Source: Sambucus nigra
Lineage: Eukaryota; Streptophyta; Magnoliopsida; Dipsacales; Adoxaceae
Assembly: GCA_949130495.1 (NCBI GenBank)
Contig: OX422219.1
Span: forward strand, 262,493,111-262,557,110
DNA length: 64,000 nt
Direction: 5' to 3'
The notes under the pieces are model-generated. The model had not been told where the DNA came from and ran no database searches. It saw only the letters and a program-made list of their open reading frames with translations. Position numbers and translations under genes: made by a program. Positions 23,581-36,660 of this stretch are shown one piece after another; the first letter of the stretch is position 1, and each line of letters begins with the position of its first letter.

Positions 23581-24027
23581 TTTCCCATTTCAGACGACCT
23601 TATAGTCCTTATAAAATGACGAGTTCTGTTAGTTTTATTCTCCTTTACTCTTTTCACAGTTTTGCCCCGGCCACTCCAAACTCTTATAAAAGGGCCCATA
23701 TAATGTTATAACTAAAGATTCTCTATTCCTTAGAATCTTCATAAAATCCAAACTCCTATAAATTTTCTTTAACTACAATTTACTCAATTCAATTCGTTAC
23801 CAACAATTTCCTAAACTTATAATTTGTTCCAGCTCTTTTAAAATCTACTTTATTTAATTTAATTTACTGTCACCGGACCTTTATAATTATAATTTATCTT
23901 TCCTAATATAGAATCTATATATAATTTCTTATATTCCAATAATTTTCCTCAAATTCTAATTTATACTCGATCATATATAATCCCATATATATTATATATT
24001 TAAACTATTGGGACGGGATATTGCACA

Positions 24028-24320
24028 CCATTTGATGTTGCTTCTTGGTGCATTAGTGGAGTTGACATTTCATCTGCAAGTGCTAAATTTATAGCTTCTT
24101 AGAGTATGGCCGGATCATTAGCAAAGTCATCCACTTTCCGCATTATCTGCATCTCACCCAATGCTCTATTAGTGAACATCAACCTCTTAATTTCGTTACT
24201 TGACCCTACCCATTCTTCTTCAACACCACGAATAATTTCTCTTAGCCTGACCAAAGCCTCCTCTCTTACCCGCGTTTCCCATCTATTATCATCTATGTTA
24301 AACAGAAATGTATTGCATGC
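24028..24320 (-). pseudogene. Coding-like fragment of unknown origin (minus strand)
   Basis: On the minus strand an almost open frame of about 97 codons reads as a helical, charged protein segment (for example REEALVRLREIIRGVEEEW and EIKRLMFTNRALGEMQ, then after one TAA EAINLALADEMSTPLMHQEA). Composition is protein-like, unlike the AT-rich spurious frames nearby. It abuts the LTR end at 24027. I do not recognise the family; it could be an exon of a host gene or a transposon protein. Confidence 0.4.
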
Positions 24321-24791
24321 GTCCATACAGCAAAATGGATTTACCATATAATAATAGTAATAAAAGAAGTTACAAAAAATCAAATGATTAATATCTTATC
24401 TATTTCCGGCATAGAATGCTAACCCGATGATATGTTTTCGATTTAAAACATGCTTTAATATGAACTTATCACACCTTACTTTTTGGTATGAATGAACAAG
24501 AAGTGCACATAAAGAAGTGAATTAAAGTTAAGGAGAAATAACATAACCTTTTATTCATTATTAATATGTTACATAGGGTTGAACCACCGCATGGGTGAGT
24601 TACACATTTCTAATACTCACGATAATATAGAAAATCAAAAAGTGCCACTCCTTGCTCCCATCTGGTTTAATCTCTTCACATACGATTTGTCTATAGTGGA
24701 GAAGAGATACTATTTCATTTCTCTTGGTGCATCTCGAGAAGGAAGGAAGTAGCACATATATGCTAAGCAGACTCTACTTGTTCTATAACAA

Positions 24792-24793
<2 letters not shown>
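24321..24793. other. AT-rich non-coding DNA
   Basis: No gene or element signature was recognised. Confidence 0.35.

Positions 24794-24828
<35 letters not shown>
24794..24828. repeat. (TA)n microsatellite
   Basis: About 17 TA units. Confidence 0.97.
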
Positions 24829-24832
<4 letters not shown>

Positions 24833-27800
24833 GGAGTGTGTATAGAATCAGTGTTTAAAATGGCTGACAATAATAAGCTGATAATTTCATATTTATCAGA
24901 TTATAAACATCAAAATATTTGGGATTCACAATTCTATAGTGATTAGTCCCTTTAAAAAAATACGGTACATTACATTTAGTTAGAATCATGTTTGAAAAAA
25001 GTCAAAGAATTTGAACTAATAATCCCATTCTTACTAGTTTACTAAAAAAGGGTATAGAGGTAATTAAGCCATAAGTTTAACTTTATCATAATAAGACCTA
25101 AAACTTTAGGGGGAAAGTAACCTATTATGCCCACAATTAATGTGGCACTCATATGTATGTAGATATTGCACGGCTCTCAATCATCTAAGACCAATAGTCC
25201 AAGTAGAAAGTTTCACGGGATAACACGTCAGTCTACTTCCTAGTTAATACTAATGCTTATAGTAAAAATAGCACAAAAGTGAAAGGGTTAAAGAGAATCA
25301 ATATAGTACATGATCTCAGTTATTAGGTGAGAAGGGTCAAAATTGATTCTTAAATTTAAATATTGGTGATAATTCAAATACTGATGATTGTTAACAAAAC
25401 ATGTAGTATGGCGGTAAAATAACATGCACATACTCATAGTAAGTGTGGTTATCACGTACTTATATCAATAGTAGTATTTCAAATACGCAAGTATAATACT
25501 AAAAAGGTAGGAAATACCTACTTGCTTGGTATTCGGTTGAATTGTTGTCACACTAGAATATTCAGAAGAATTGGGGATTGATTTTCTGTTATACAGTGTG
25601 TGGTATAGGAGTATTAGGGTTTAATCGATCAGTTTTGTATTTAAGATTGTCTTTATTAAAGTTTCGGGGGCTTATCTGTAATTATCTTGGGACTTTAAAA
25701 TAGTGACCTTAAGATCATTATTGAACTTTGGTGGAAGAGATTTTTTATCTTAAAATAGTTTGATATATGTTTGGGAAATGTTTGGGGTTCAAATTCCTAA
25801 GTTGGAAAAGTTAATAAGGGTTGATTTGTAATTTTAAGGAAATTTCTTTGAGGAAAAGGCTTATTTTTACATAACTTGGGTAAGGAATATCCAAACATAG
25901 TCTTATTTTATACTATTTTCATAAGAAAAATTTAATACAAATTTTGGGGAAAAAATCAAAATTTTCTGATTGGTCATGAGGCCTCACGCGTCTTGTCAAG
26001 GTTTCTGCCCAAAGTCTTCATCTTAAACTTCTCGATTTTGACGTTTTAGTGTTTCAATCTTTGGCTGAGGTTTTTCCCTTCATTGTTATACCATTTGAGA
26101 TGATTTCTTTGAAGCACCTTATACTCTTGACTCACTTGAGTCTACATTGCATAAGTGCTCATCTAGTTTGGAAATAGTGACAAAATTGAGTCCCTCCCTA
26201 AGATACCAAAGAGCCTCAGATACTTCTATACAATCCATTCCTCTTATTTGATTGATCAAAGGTATATTCACAAACACTCACACACATTAGGACTGCATAC
26301 ATAGGACATATATTGCATAAATTCATTGTGTGTGTGTGTTGTGTGTGTTAATTTCCCTTAAAACCTTTTTAATAATATTTTGGGAATTTTTAATGATTTT
26401 TAAAAACATTTTTTTTCTTAATAAAATTAGAATTAAAAGGTTTTAGGGTCATTCTGTAAATTCTGATTGTTGGTTTTATGCCTGAAAGTTCACTTGGGTA
26501 GAAACCGAAGGCGCTTGAGACTGTGAGGGAAGCTGTGTAATTATTCTAGACGCGCATGTGAGGTTCAATATTAAGCCTACACTTGTTACCTTTCTATTGG
26601 TTGGATGTGTATTTCTTTTAAGAAACAAAATCAGTGTTCATTATTAGCCCTTGGATTGAACTTATCAACGTCGTGCATGCGTCCAGTCCCAATCCATGTG
26701 AATCTCTCTTAGCCAATCAGAAAGCGTTTAATCAACTGCTTCTCTTAAACCGTTGGATAAAAGTCAATATGGGAAGACCAAATCCCAGCCCTTGATTTTG
26801 AACCATCTTCTCGATCGTTCTCATCCCACTATATAAGGAGGCTAACCCTTAGCCTTTAAGATACTTTTTCCACTTCGTTCAATTCGAGTGAAAAGAGAGA
26901 AAAGAGAGAGAAACAGAGAGAATAGAAACCCTATTCGTTCAAACACCTTATCAAACCCTAATCCTTTTTACCAAAAACCAGTTTACACCAAACACCAACC
27001 TGGAGTGTTTGAGAGTTTTTGAGTGTTGGTATGAAAGATGTTTCATGGTTTAACCTCTTCATTTTAAGATCTTGTGTCCAACTTAAACATTAGGTCAGAT
27101 CTGTATTTCTGTTTTATAGAAATCATAGATCTAATGATTTTATGTTATATTACACTTAGATCTGTATTCTTAGTTTCTTGTCTTGAGAAATCTTTTGTTG
27201 ATTATTTTCTGTAAAGGTTTTCATCTTCAAAATCAACAAAATCATTTTATGTTTCTAGTTCTTTTGAAACAAGACCTTTGACCTAGTTGGAATCACACTT
27301 GGCAGTTTTCAATTTCAAAAGTATTTTCAAAACCCTGAAATTGACTAAGATCTTGAAACGTCTTCTGAGCAAGATAGCCGTGGATTCCGGGATCATTTTA
27401 AAGGTCAAATAAGGTTTTAGTTTTCTAAGAAGAGAGAAACTGAAAATCACAGCATATAGATCAAATTTGTAATTTTCTAGGACTGTTTGTATGAATAAAC
27501 GTAAGTGTGTGTGCATGCATGTGTTAGAGCACCATCACAAACACTTACACACTACAATCTTGAAAGTGTTGGTAATAAGATCTTGAAACAAGAGTCGATG
27601 TAAAGACTGGAACAAAATGGAAGTTATCAACCTAGAAGAACCACATCAGCAAACAGAACTGAAGAAAAGTTAGAAGGACACCAGTGGGTAGATTCCTAAA
27701 CTTGTATAGGACTGATTTGTATGCATGTGTGTTATATAGTTTGTAACTGATATATTTTGTTTTAGTGGATTTTTTGGTTTGTGACTTAGAAGTCACCGTG

Positions 27801-29465
27801 GATGTTTCCTTAGTTGGGTGAGGTTTTACCACATTAAAAATTTCTTGCTATTAATCTTTCTAAATCTCCTCATCTCATTCTTGCTGGTGTGATGATTTAA
27901 TCTTTTAAGTTTTGTTTTTCAAAACTTGTTAACAAATCTTGAACTGATCTCGTGCATATTTTATTAAACACATCTTGTGATTAAAATTGTTTTGGATTAA
28001 AGAAAAGAGTTTCCTCAAAAAACTGTTCAGAGTTACTTAAATAGTTTGATCCTGTATTAAAAGGCTTTAGTAACATTTTTTCATTCTTAACCAACTTAAC
28101 CTAATTTTTCATGTGGAATCCAAATATATAAGTTTCATGGAATGAATATCAGTATAACTTGAGTTTCAAAACTGTGTTTTCATGAAAATTTGACCTAAAT
28201 TTCTTGAGTATGACAAGGTCTCGTATGAATTGGGTTTGGTTTCTGCTATATGTGAGAGTACTTTGGTTTTGGTTTCAAATATTTTGATGGATTGCATGTT
28301 GAGAATTTTAAATTTGCACGTTTTGAGTTCAAAAAACACTTTTGATCGATTTTCTCTTTACATGAACATTCATGGGTTTTCACCATTACACTAGAGATCC
28401 TTAGGTTATAATGAGTTTATGCATGGCTTTAAATCAAAGTTTAAGGCACTATAATGAGTTTCACTATTAAATCTCAAGCTTTAATGGTAATCTTACTGAT
28501 TTTTACTATCCTAGGACATTTTACACTTGAAATATTGCATATTATGAGTGTTTTAACTATATTAACTATGCAAAAAACTACTAGAATTGAAATAATTGAA
28601 AATGAAGCATAAAATGATGAGTCACCGGCATTAAGAGAAATTTTGAGATTTGAAACTGAACTGTGGGATGAGTTTTTACTACTTAGGTCGAGGGGTATTT
28701 ATACTAGTTCAAATGGGGATTTGATTGGAGCTAAAAGGAGGTGGATTTGAACTACTTTAGGGGAAGTTTTAATTATGGGTAAATGGGGTGCACATGGGTT
28801 TCTAAGGTTTTTCATGTGTTTTTGACCTCTTAAGCTGATGTGGGGTAGCATGTGGACAGTGGTTAAAACAAAATTTAAGAAGGTTTTGTTTTAGTCCTTT
28901 ATCATTTGTATAATTGCATTTATAGCCCTAAAAGTACACTTTTTGTAAAGTTTAGGGGTATTTTTGTAATTTCAAAAAGTTTTTAGGGTCAAAACTATAA
29001 TTTATCTTAGTTGAGGTCCAAAGGTTTAATTTGATATAAAGTTGGGGTTAAATATATCTCAAGTTATCTTATTTTGAAAGTTTTAGGGACTCTTTCGTAA
29101 TTAACTAAATCTTCAAAGGGTCTAAGTTAATAAACAAAGTTATAGGTTTTTAAACATAGTTCCTTTCTTCTTTAGAAGAATTTTTATTTTACATAGTTAT
29201 GTGGGTTTAAATCGAGGTCGTAGGTAATTCACTGTTTGAAAATTTCCCAGCTCTTACAATTTCCTAATGACGAAGCAGCCACTTCCCAAAGTTGGTCAGA
29301 GATGTTAGGTGAATTGCCTATAAATGAAGAGACTTGAGTTAGTACAAGTACAATAAAACAAGGCCGACACTAAAGTTTGAGAATTTTTTTAACTTACACA
29401 GCTCAGTCAGGGAATCAACCTCCAAACCCGTCCTTTTAAGAAACTTTGGGGTGATCAATTGTTAA
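24829..29465. other. 4.6 kb of unresolved AT-rich DNA
   Basis: No sustained coding frame. A promoter-like site lies at 26830, and the stretch 27780-27850 (GTTGGGTGAGGTTTTACCAC context) recalls transcribed ends of plant LTR elements. A decayed LTR element is my guess, but no LTR pair, primer site or domain was found. A short TG microsatellite lies at 26326-26350. Confidence 0.3.
26830..26837 (+). promoter_or_regulatory. Possible TATA box
   Basis: TATATAAG is followed about 60 bases later by a purine-rich GAGAGAAA stretch and CCCTA-type text, as in plant promoter/5' leader regions or LTR R regions. No coding sequence follows, so its use is unproven. Confidence 0.35.
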
Positions 29466-29469
29466 AACT

Positions 29470-30312
29470 CTACTAGACCACCATCATCCTCTCGAGATCC
29501 AAGCTAATGAACGGATGTTGTGTATCTCTCTACAAAAATAATTATTGGGGATTCCAGCATTGATTGGAAGTCTCATTCACGAGTAGTACCTTTTTATTGG
29601 TGTTTCTGGATACGAGATGATAGTATCCAAGTTGTGCCTTAGTGTACAAAATGTTATAACACGCTCGAAAGATCAAGACAAGGAGGTCAATTTTGTAGAT
29701 CAGACTCCAGACCTGGACGAAGCTGATAAGGATCCTCCATGCATTTGGGGACAATTTCACTGGGGATAGCCCCAAACTACCAAGAATCTCCCTAATATTG
29801 GAGTGAATCGGAATTTTGAAGCTGACATTGAGCATTTATTCATAGACAGTTGTCTCACCCTCTCATCCGTTATAGGACCTCTCGTCCCTGGTTGGTACTC
29901 TCATATGAACTGTGTACTTAACACCATATATATGTCATAAGATCTGTTTCCCTAACGATACTAGGGAAGGTTTGGGCATAGCTGTTGTCAAGTGGATCCT
30001 CATCTGAATTCAAAGATTTATCCTCAACCTTAACAACCGAGAATCCACCCTGACACCTACTGACAACCTTGATCGTGGGGATGGATGAGAGAGGAACAGT
30101 CGTTGGCGGTGCGAGAAATGCAACCTCTTCCCTCGACTCTTCTGTGTTTGAGATTTTATGGATGGAGGGTCGCGATTACTATACTTGACTGCACTTGAAT
30201 CTTCGAGATGAGACGAAGGAACTTCTATGGCCTTGTTGAAATAATCTTCTTTCTCGAACACTTGGGAGATATAAGGGCTATATCCCTCAGAGGACGACAG
30301 AGATTGAGACAC
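29470..30312 (-). pseudogene. Putative gypsy-type transposon domain (PF04195-like) pseudogene
   Basis: On the minus strand the frame includes VHMRVPTRDERSYNG, ETTVYE, then FKIPIHSNIREILGSLGLSP and VKLSPNAWRILISFVQVWSL. This pattern (IPxHxxxREIL...GLxPxxLxPNxWR) fits the plant 'putative gypsy type transposon' domain, which occurs at the N-terminus of some Ty3-related proteins. A serine-rich tract precedes it (30010-30312). Stops interrupt it several times, including within QCWNPQ*LFL near 29540. The exact role of this domain is not known. Confidence 0.65.
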
Positions 30313-31349
30313 TGATGCGAGGTGTCAGGCATAATATCGCTACTGATTTGAATGACCTTGGTTCGGTTGAATACGAAGGGTTGGAAAGGCATGAAGGTGG
30401 ATGAAATACAAAAAATGGGGTTTAATTGATTGAAAGTATAAGTTCGGCCTCGGGTTTATGCTTACCCTAGTTGTATCAACCTCCGAGACCTATGCCTCAT
30501 CATTTATAGTCACACAGCCAGGCTTACTCTCTAGTCTATCATTAATAATTACATCACGACCTTTCTATGTGTCGACCTCGCACCTCACCGGCAGGCTGAG
30601 ACCATGTTGATTCTTGAGGATATCTTCTCAGCCTCATAGTTGCCTGCTTTCTTAGACCGCCTCCTTCAGTCTCGACTTGAACAAAACCATCAGAGCCAAC
30701 ATTAACATTTCATACAGCACATGTGCCTTGTGCATCATCGTTCCACGTGGACCATACTGTTATAATAGATCTTCGAACCACATGGGGGGAATATTTTATC
30801 ATTATAGATTATACATGTGCTAGACAAGTGTTGATCTCTCATTTGGGTACCTCATGCAGACATGTTACGTGCTTGGGGGGCGCATCGTACACCCCAAAGT
30901 CTATAGAAGTCTTCTTTTTCTTCTTCATTTACAAGGATAGAAATTTAGCAAACCTAGCTGAAACTCCGGTAAACTGTAAATAGGATAGAGAAATCTTGAG
31001 AGATTGTATTCATGGCCATTACTGCCTTTTTGGAAATACATACAACACCAAACTTGCATAGTGGAGTATGCCTATTGGCAGAACCACTTTATTTCTTTGT
31101 GTCTTAACCATTCTTTTATCTCCTTCTTGTCATTTAAATTCTTGCATTTATATATTACTCTATTATTAACTAAGCTGGAGCTTGAATTGCATATAGATTT
31201 AAGTGGTGATTCTCTAGCACTATAAAGTCCCCAGATAATAACGATCATTTGGTCTTGAGGTATCCCATTCATGTGATGTTTTGAACATAAACTCCATATG
31301 AGGTTTGACCTGATCTGCACTCAAGGTAAGAAAAGTACCATAGGTTTCT
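30313..31349. other. Unresolved stretch between two Ty3-derived pieces
   Basis: No convincing protein on either strand. It may belong to the same decayed element as the domains on each side. Confidence 0.3.
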
Positions 31350-31710
31350 ACCAATTGTTTCATCATGGGTCCAAAGCATCATGGAAAATTAAGATTTGTG
31401 TTATTTTATTGTAATTATGGTGTGGACATTGATTAAGCAAGGCATTGAATATTTCCTAACACTTGTTGAATGATTCATTCTCGGATTGTGAGAAATTTTG
31501 AGTATGTTTCTTAAGAGAGTTTGTCTTATGAACCGAAAAAAATTCTGTTAATAATGCATCCTTCAGCTCATGCTAGTTACCTATTGAGTTGGGTGGGAAG
31601 GTCTTCAACCACTCATTAGCCTTATCCTTCACAAAAAGGAGAACAATTTATGGCGTACAAGCTCTTGGGAATAGTTTTTGTATGAGAAAGTGTTGTATAT
31701 TTCCTCAAAG
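31350..31710 (-). pseudogene. Ty3 Gag pseudogene fragment (Athila/Tat-like)
   Basis: The minus strand reads FFVKDKANEWLKTFPPNSIG, then LKDALLTEFFSVHKTNSLKK, FSQSENESFNKC and FNALLNQCPHHN. This is the retrotransposon gag core with its WL..LP.GSI.TW...FL..FF pattern and the downstream C-P-H-H, best matching Athila/Tat-type gag. Stops are frequent (for example after GN and KC). It lies 150 bp from the LTR at 31855 but seems to belong to a different element. Confidence 0.75.
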
Positions 31711-31854
31711 TCACAATATGCTTTTAAGGATTTTTTTTATTTCGTGAAAGGACGATAGAAGTGTACTCATGTCAATATGGAACTGGAAATTCCCAGCATT
31801 GTACACGTATGTAATGCAATCAGGGGTAGAAACTAACTTCGAAAGAAGATAGTT

Positions 31855-34254
31855 TATGACACCCCATAAAATTTATAACTGGTCAAATTTAAACTTATGG
31901 GAATCAAACAATTGAATATCATTCTAAGTATAACTCGAAATAAAACTAAATACATAAAGTAAATAAATGTACATAAGTAAGAGGAAAGCCCATACATGTT
32001 TGATACCTTAGCTAACAATAACGAATGAAGATGCAAATCAAAGATCAGGGTGGAAAGGACAACAATGTCCTAGATCCTGAAAAATGTCAAATCCACAACC
32101 TTAACAACATGTCTAATTAGAATAAGATTTTCATTAAATCGGACTACCATGTTACTATGAATCTTCCTCTCATGTTTTAGTTATTTTTAAGTTTATCCTA
32201 AACCCAAGCAACCCTAGATATCTTATTAGTGAACTCCAAAAACCAAGTGATCCCATGATTAATTATTCGTCATCTGGATTGAATATAACTAATATATCTC
32301 ACTTAATTCTACACTCAATATCACCACTGTATAAAAATATAAGTACACTATTAACATTAGTACGGTCCCATCCCCTTACATAACCATACAAAGGGTCCAT
32401 TTAATCCCACATATAAGAAAGGCCTAATAAGTTTCCTTTGATAACTCTCGTGTCATATTAGGTAGACTTATAGGTTTTGTTACCCCCTATAACCTCAAAA
32501 TATATACCACGGATCATCATTACACCTTAACACCGATCATATGGCCCTATACCCAAGGCCCTATGAAAGAGTTATGTTATATTATCACCATAGGATAATA
32601 TAGGTATAATAATTACGTACTGTCCTGGGTAAAATAATCAATGTAAACCCCATGTCATAACCGGGGTACCAATTAACATGGCATGTGCCCCATAAGTATA
32701 TAGCCTCTAGTAAGTAATACCACGAGGACTCAATACCTGGTATGTTGCACAAAAACAGAAGAATAGTAAAACCTAGTGCTAAAGATTACTAAGTCTTTAC
32801 CAAAATCTCTTACTTTACAATATTCCATGAAGTTAAGTATTTCGGTCCCAATATGAATTTCAAAGTTTCTACTTAATAATATTCGTATAATCTAGCATGA
32901 ATAGGGAATCTAAAAATAATTATAAACTATTCCCCCATACCAAAACAACTCAGAATAAGATATAAACCAACATTGATCCAAATAGTGATGGTTGATCGAT
33001 CGACTAACATCAATCATCGATTAATTGATTGCCATCGATTGATCGATGGTCTTAGTGTTCATCTTTTTCCTAGTTACGGGATTGAATGCCCTAAACCTCC
33101 ATTAACATATATCAAGATCCTCAAATCAGATTGTAATTCAATCTCCTTCTTATATATATGATATAAGATCAATCCAAACATATATCCAATCATTTTTAAC
33201 ATGATTTAAAATGTAAATTTCCAATTTTAGTTAAGAACCCTAGTTTATAAATAATCTCACCAATTTGATTCAATTGTACATAAATTTATAACATTTGTAA
33301 GGTTTTTTGAAGATCAAACAAATTATAATCCCTTCCTACTCTTCTTAGAATAATTTTCATAAAAATTATGTATGAATCCTAAATAATCAATTATGTCATT
33401 AGTCTAACTTCTTATTTTAATTAATCAAATTACAACCCTACTAATTCTAACCTCTAATTCATATTTACACATGATTTAGTTTAGATTCAAATGAATAGGA
33501 ATATAATAATCAAACGCAACTAAAATAAATCCTAATTGATCTTTCCTCAATCCTAGATGGTGAGAAATACTACATAATTCCTCTTTATTCCTCCTTTTCT
33601 CTTAAACTCTCTCCTCTCTAGTCCTTAAATAGCCTTTCCAATTGTAATTTATAAAATGAGTAAACCTTAATGACCTCTCAAGACTTATAACCCATGAAAT
33701 CCTCCTACATGGGCCTCATCTAATTAAGTCTAAAAACATCTTTAATTAGTCTAAAACCTTATCTAAGACTTATACTAGCCTAATGGGTGTAAAACCCATA
33801 TTTTTCAATTAAAACGGATCTTATACGTAACCCAAAACTAGCCCATGATATTTCATAATATCAATTACCAATTTAATTTAGAAGTTTAGTAACTTAGCCT
33901 ATATGAATTCAAATGTCCACTATATAATTAATTTATTAATTCAGTGTACCATGACATTATAGGAAACTACTTCATAATCATTGGAACTCGGCCGATGGGA
34001 TAATCCAAACAAGTAAACCCTCGATACCGAATCCGTAATAATTCCATAGTCTCCCATAATACAAAGTCGCGTTTAAATACGCAATCATGTTAAAATATTT
34101 ATTTTCTATTTTATCATTTATTAAATTATATTTCTTAAGTAATTTATATAACACATAAGAACATGTAACTCTGGCGACATCACATGTCATGGCGGGAAAA
34201 TAAGATGAGATAGTTTTAAAACTTTTTTAATGCACAAAAATATATGGTATTAAA
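31855..34254 (-). mobile_element. 3' LTR (2.4 kb) of a minus-strand Tekay-type element
   Basis: The left end TATGACACCCC is the complement of GGGGTGTCATA, matching the LTR end GGGGTGTCACA of element 1. The right end GGTATTAAA is followed by TACTTCCTCCCTAA, matching the complement of the polypurine tract plus LTR start of element 1 (TTAGGGGGGAAGTA TGTAATACC) with a few changes. A TCGATCGA-type palindrome cluster (32992-33050) occupies a comparable position to that in the LTR of element 1. Confidence 0.7.
32992..33050. repeat. Cluster of ATCGAT/TCGATCGA palindromes
   Basis: TTGATCGATCGACT, ATCATCGATTAATTGATT and CCATCGATTGATCGATGG lie within 60 bases. It corresponds to 7248-7322 in element 1. 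Confidence 0.75.
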
Positions 34255-36273
34255 TACTTCCTCCCTAAAATAAGGAACCTCATCCTCTAAATTCAAATTC
34301 ATTATAACTCTACTCGAAAGTCTAGGGTCCTCATACTGTATGCTAAATCTACTAGTTCTATGACATATTATACACTAAGGTCACTCATCACAAATCACAT
34401 TCGTCTAACGATTAACCACCTAGTTAAACTGTTGGAAAAATGACTTGTCCCGTAAGAACTTCCTCTTTTGTGTACTTGTACCAACCTCCTCTCCGCACTG
34501 ATGGTGATAAGGTGAGGTCAATTGTTATCGGTCCCTCCCTATCCATGATTGGGAAAAGGAACCATGTATCGTAATGCGGACTTCCCATTTGGAATTTGAC
34601 TTCCCAATTTCCATCCTCAAGGAGTCCTGAAAATTACTTAGCCTACTTACTGGGACCCCAAATCATACTTTTGCTCGGCAAAAAATATTCTTTTTCTTTC
34701 TTTGGTAATGTTCATACGCTATAATGTAAAGTCCAATTCTTCTAACGTGTACCGAACACATTCCCAACTAACAACTTGCTCACTCTTAGCTCTTGGTCAA
34801 CTTAGTTAATCTAACTCAAACATTTCTAGCTAGTTCCAAGTCCTCTTTTGAACCATTGAATCCCAAAATCTTAATACAAGAAGATTGTTGCAGTCTTCCA
34901 CATCTACACTAGTATTTTGAGTACTTCAACCCTTCTAATGTTTTCATAGCCACGCCTTCTATATTGGCAGCAACACACTTTAGACACAAACTATTCCCAT
35001 AATTTCATTGTCACACTATCACTACGAACTCTTCAAATTACTAAACATTCGATAGATTGTGGACTGTAAAGTCAACCACGCAATTTGTGCCTTGGCCAAA
35101 ACTACCTCTCGCTGCTTGGAACCCTCTGGCACAAACCTCCCTTGAAAATAACCCTCTGCTTTCATCGAACAAATAAAAGAACTCCAACTAATTATGATTT
35201 TCATACCATTTGTCGATAAACCTTCAACTCTTTAGTGTAAACCACTCGTAACAAAATTTTGGGTGTAACGCACACCACTGCTAAAAATTCTCATTTTTCA
35301 TCAAGATAACATCTTTAAACCCCATGTCGAACTCATAAAGACAACTCACTTCTATTCAATTGATCCAATAGGTCGTTGACACGTGACAATGAGCACTTAT
35401 TCCGCGTTATGACCTTGTCAACTCCCTTTAGGTTCCAAGGCCCATGTTTGCAGCATGTCATTTAACATCTTGTTCACTCGCTCATTCTGACCATCTGACT
35501 GAGGATGAAATACGTATCTTGAAAACCCCTCCAGGACTGAGATCCTCATATACTGTACTAGTCGGACACCTTTTCGAGTTGACCAATGGCATACCTCGAC
35601 ATACACTCTTCCACATCTTTATTCAACCCAATTTATCAATACGATCTACGCATAACCTAGTACATCTGATCTCCTCCTAAATGTATTGTGATCTACAAAT
35701 TATGTGCCTCTGCTAGCACTTGTCTCCTCACTCAAGACTCTTTTGCATAACTAACCGTCTTTCAAGTCTTAACTGATCGAGAAACAAAGAACTCCAAATT
35801 ACACTAGTTGTTTCACTTACTTTTAGCAGAAAGAATCCGAAGCCTATGCATATATCACCCGCTTTACCATGGCTGGCATAATGATCACTATTCCCAAATG
35901 TCCAGTAAATTATCCCCATCCTCATCCCCCAGGGTTATCAGTGTAACAGATGGTCTCTGATTGAACACACCCGCTACCACATTCGCTTTCCTCGAATGGT
36001 ACTAAATTGAAATATAGTAGTCCTTCCTAAACTCGATCCATATCCTCTATCTCATAATTATCTCTTTCTGTAAATAAGTACTCGAGACTTTTGTGATCGA
36101 GATATAAAGTGAACCTCTAACCCATCAAGTAATGTCTCCAAATAAGAAGGGAAATGACTATTGATATATAGTGGTACCCAATTAACTCTCCCATAAAAGT
36201 TAGACTCACTGCGAGAATGCCTAACTCCTGGAGCAAAGTAATAACGGGCGAGCAAGCCCAAAGTAAGGAGCAA
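34255..36273 (-). pseudogene. Decayed Ty3 Pol (RNase H and integrase) of the minus-strand Tekay-type element
   Basis: On the minus strand, RNase H remnants (36270 to about 35930) include SRSQKSRVLIYRKR and YHSRKANVVAG, recognisable as the FT-DHKSL-YLF-Q and [16 protein letters not shown] region. Integrase follows: FHPQSDGQNERVNKMLNDML at 35606-35418, with Asp and Glu of the DDE set visible. From 35400 to 34270 only weak traces remain. Gag, protease and RT are absent; the next sequence to the right belongs to the Tat element. Stops and frameshifts are numerous. Confidence 0.7.
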
Positions 36274-36660
36274 GTCGAAAGTAATATTGGGAGAGTAAGT
36301 TCAAATCCAGAGCAAGGCTATATTGGGAGAGCAAACCCAAGTCAAGGAACAAGTCCAAATAATTATAAATCTAAGACAAAAATAGACATAATAGGCAAGT
36401 AGGACCAAGGCAAGAATAAGGTGATAAGGGGCGAGCAGGCCCAAAATAGGAATAAAGCAATAACTAGCGAGCAAGCCCAAATTAGAGAGAAAGATTAAAT
36501 CATTGGCAAGACAATATGAACATAATAACATAGGGTAAGTAGTAAAGAGTCAAGAGCAAAGAAATTTTAGATGAGTGAATCCAAAATTGCGAGGAGGGCA
36601 AATAAGGCCAAGTCAACAAAGGGATTCCATACGAGCAGCCCCAAATCAATAAGGTGTGAG
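36230..36660. repeat. Degenerate GAGCAAGCCCAAA repeats
   Basis: The motif (G/C)GAGCARGCCCAAA recurs about six times (near 36250, 36290, 36328, 36431, 36469 and 36632), separated by AGGARCAAG-type text. It lies at the 5' edge of the Tat element and may be part of its LTR. Confidence 0.55.

Larger units (their letters stand above)
20737..24027 (-). mobile_element. 5' LTR, 3.3 kb, of the minus-strand Ty3 element
   Basis: Next to the primer-binding site the LTR begins TGTGACGCCCCG; the partner end CGGGATATTGCACA closes it at 24027. The right boundary is inferred from this terminal inverted repeat only. It contains an AC/AT microsatellite (21142-21200), a minisatellite with palindromic monomers (22105-22745) and a cluster of TCGA/TCGTT motifs (23485-23580). 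A perfect-looking TATAAAAGG at about 23685 lies on the plus strand, opposite to the element. Confidence 0.65.

Noticed and set aside
18066..24027. A single minus-strand element with LTRs 18066-19726 and 20737-24027
   Set aside because: The two LTRs start and end differently and differ in length, and the left one has its own candidate target duplication, so they are treated as separate insertions.
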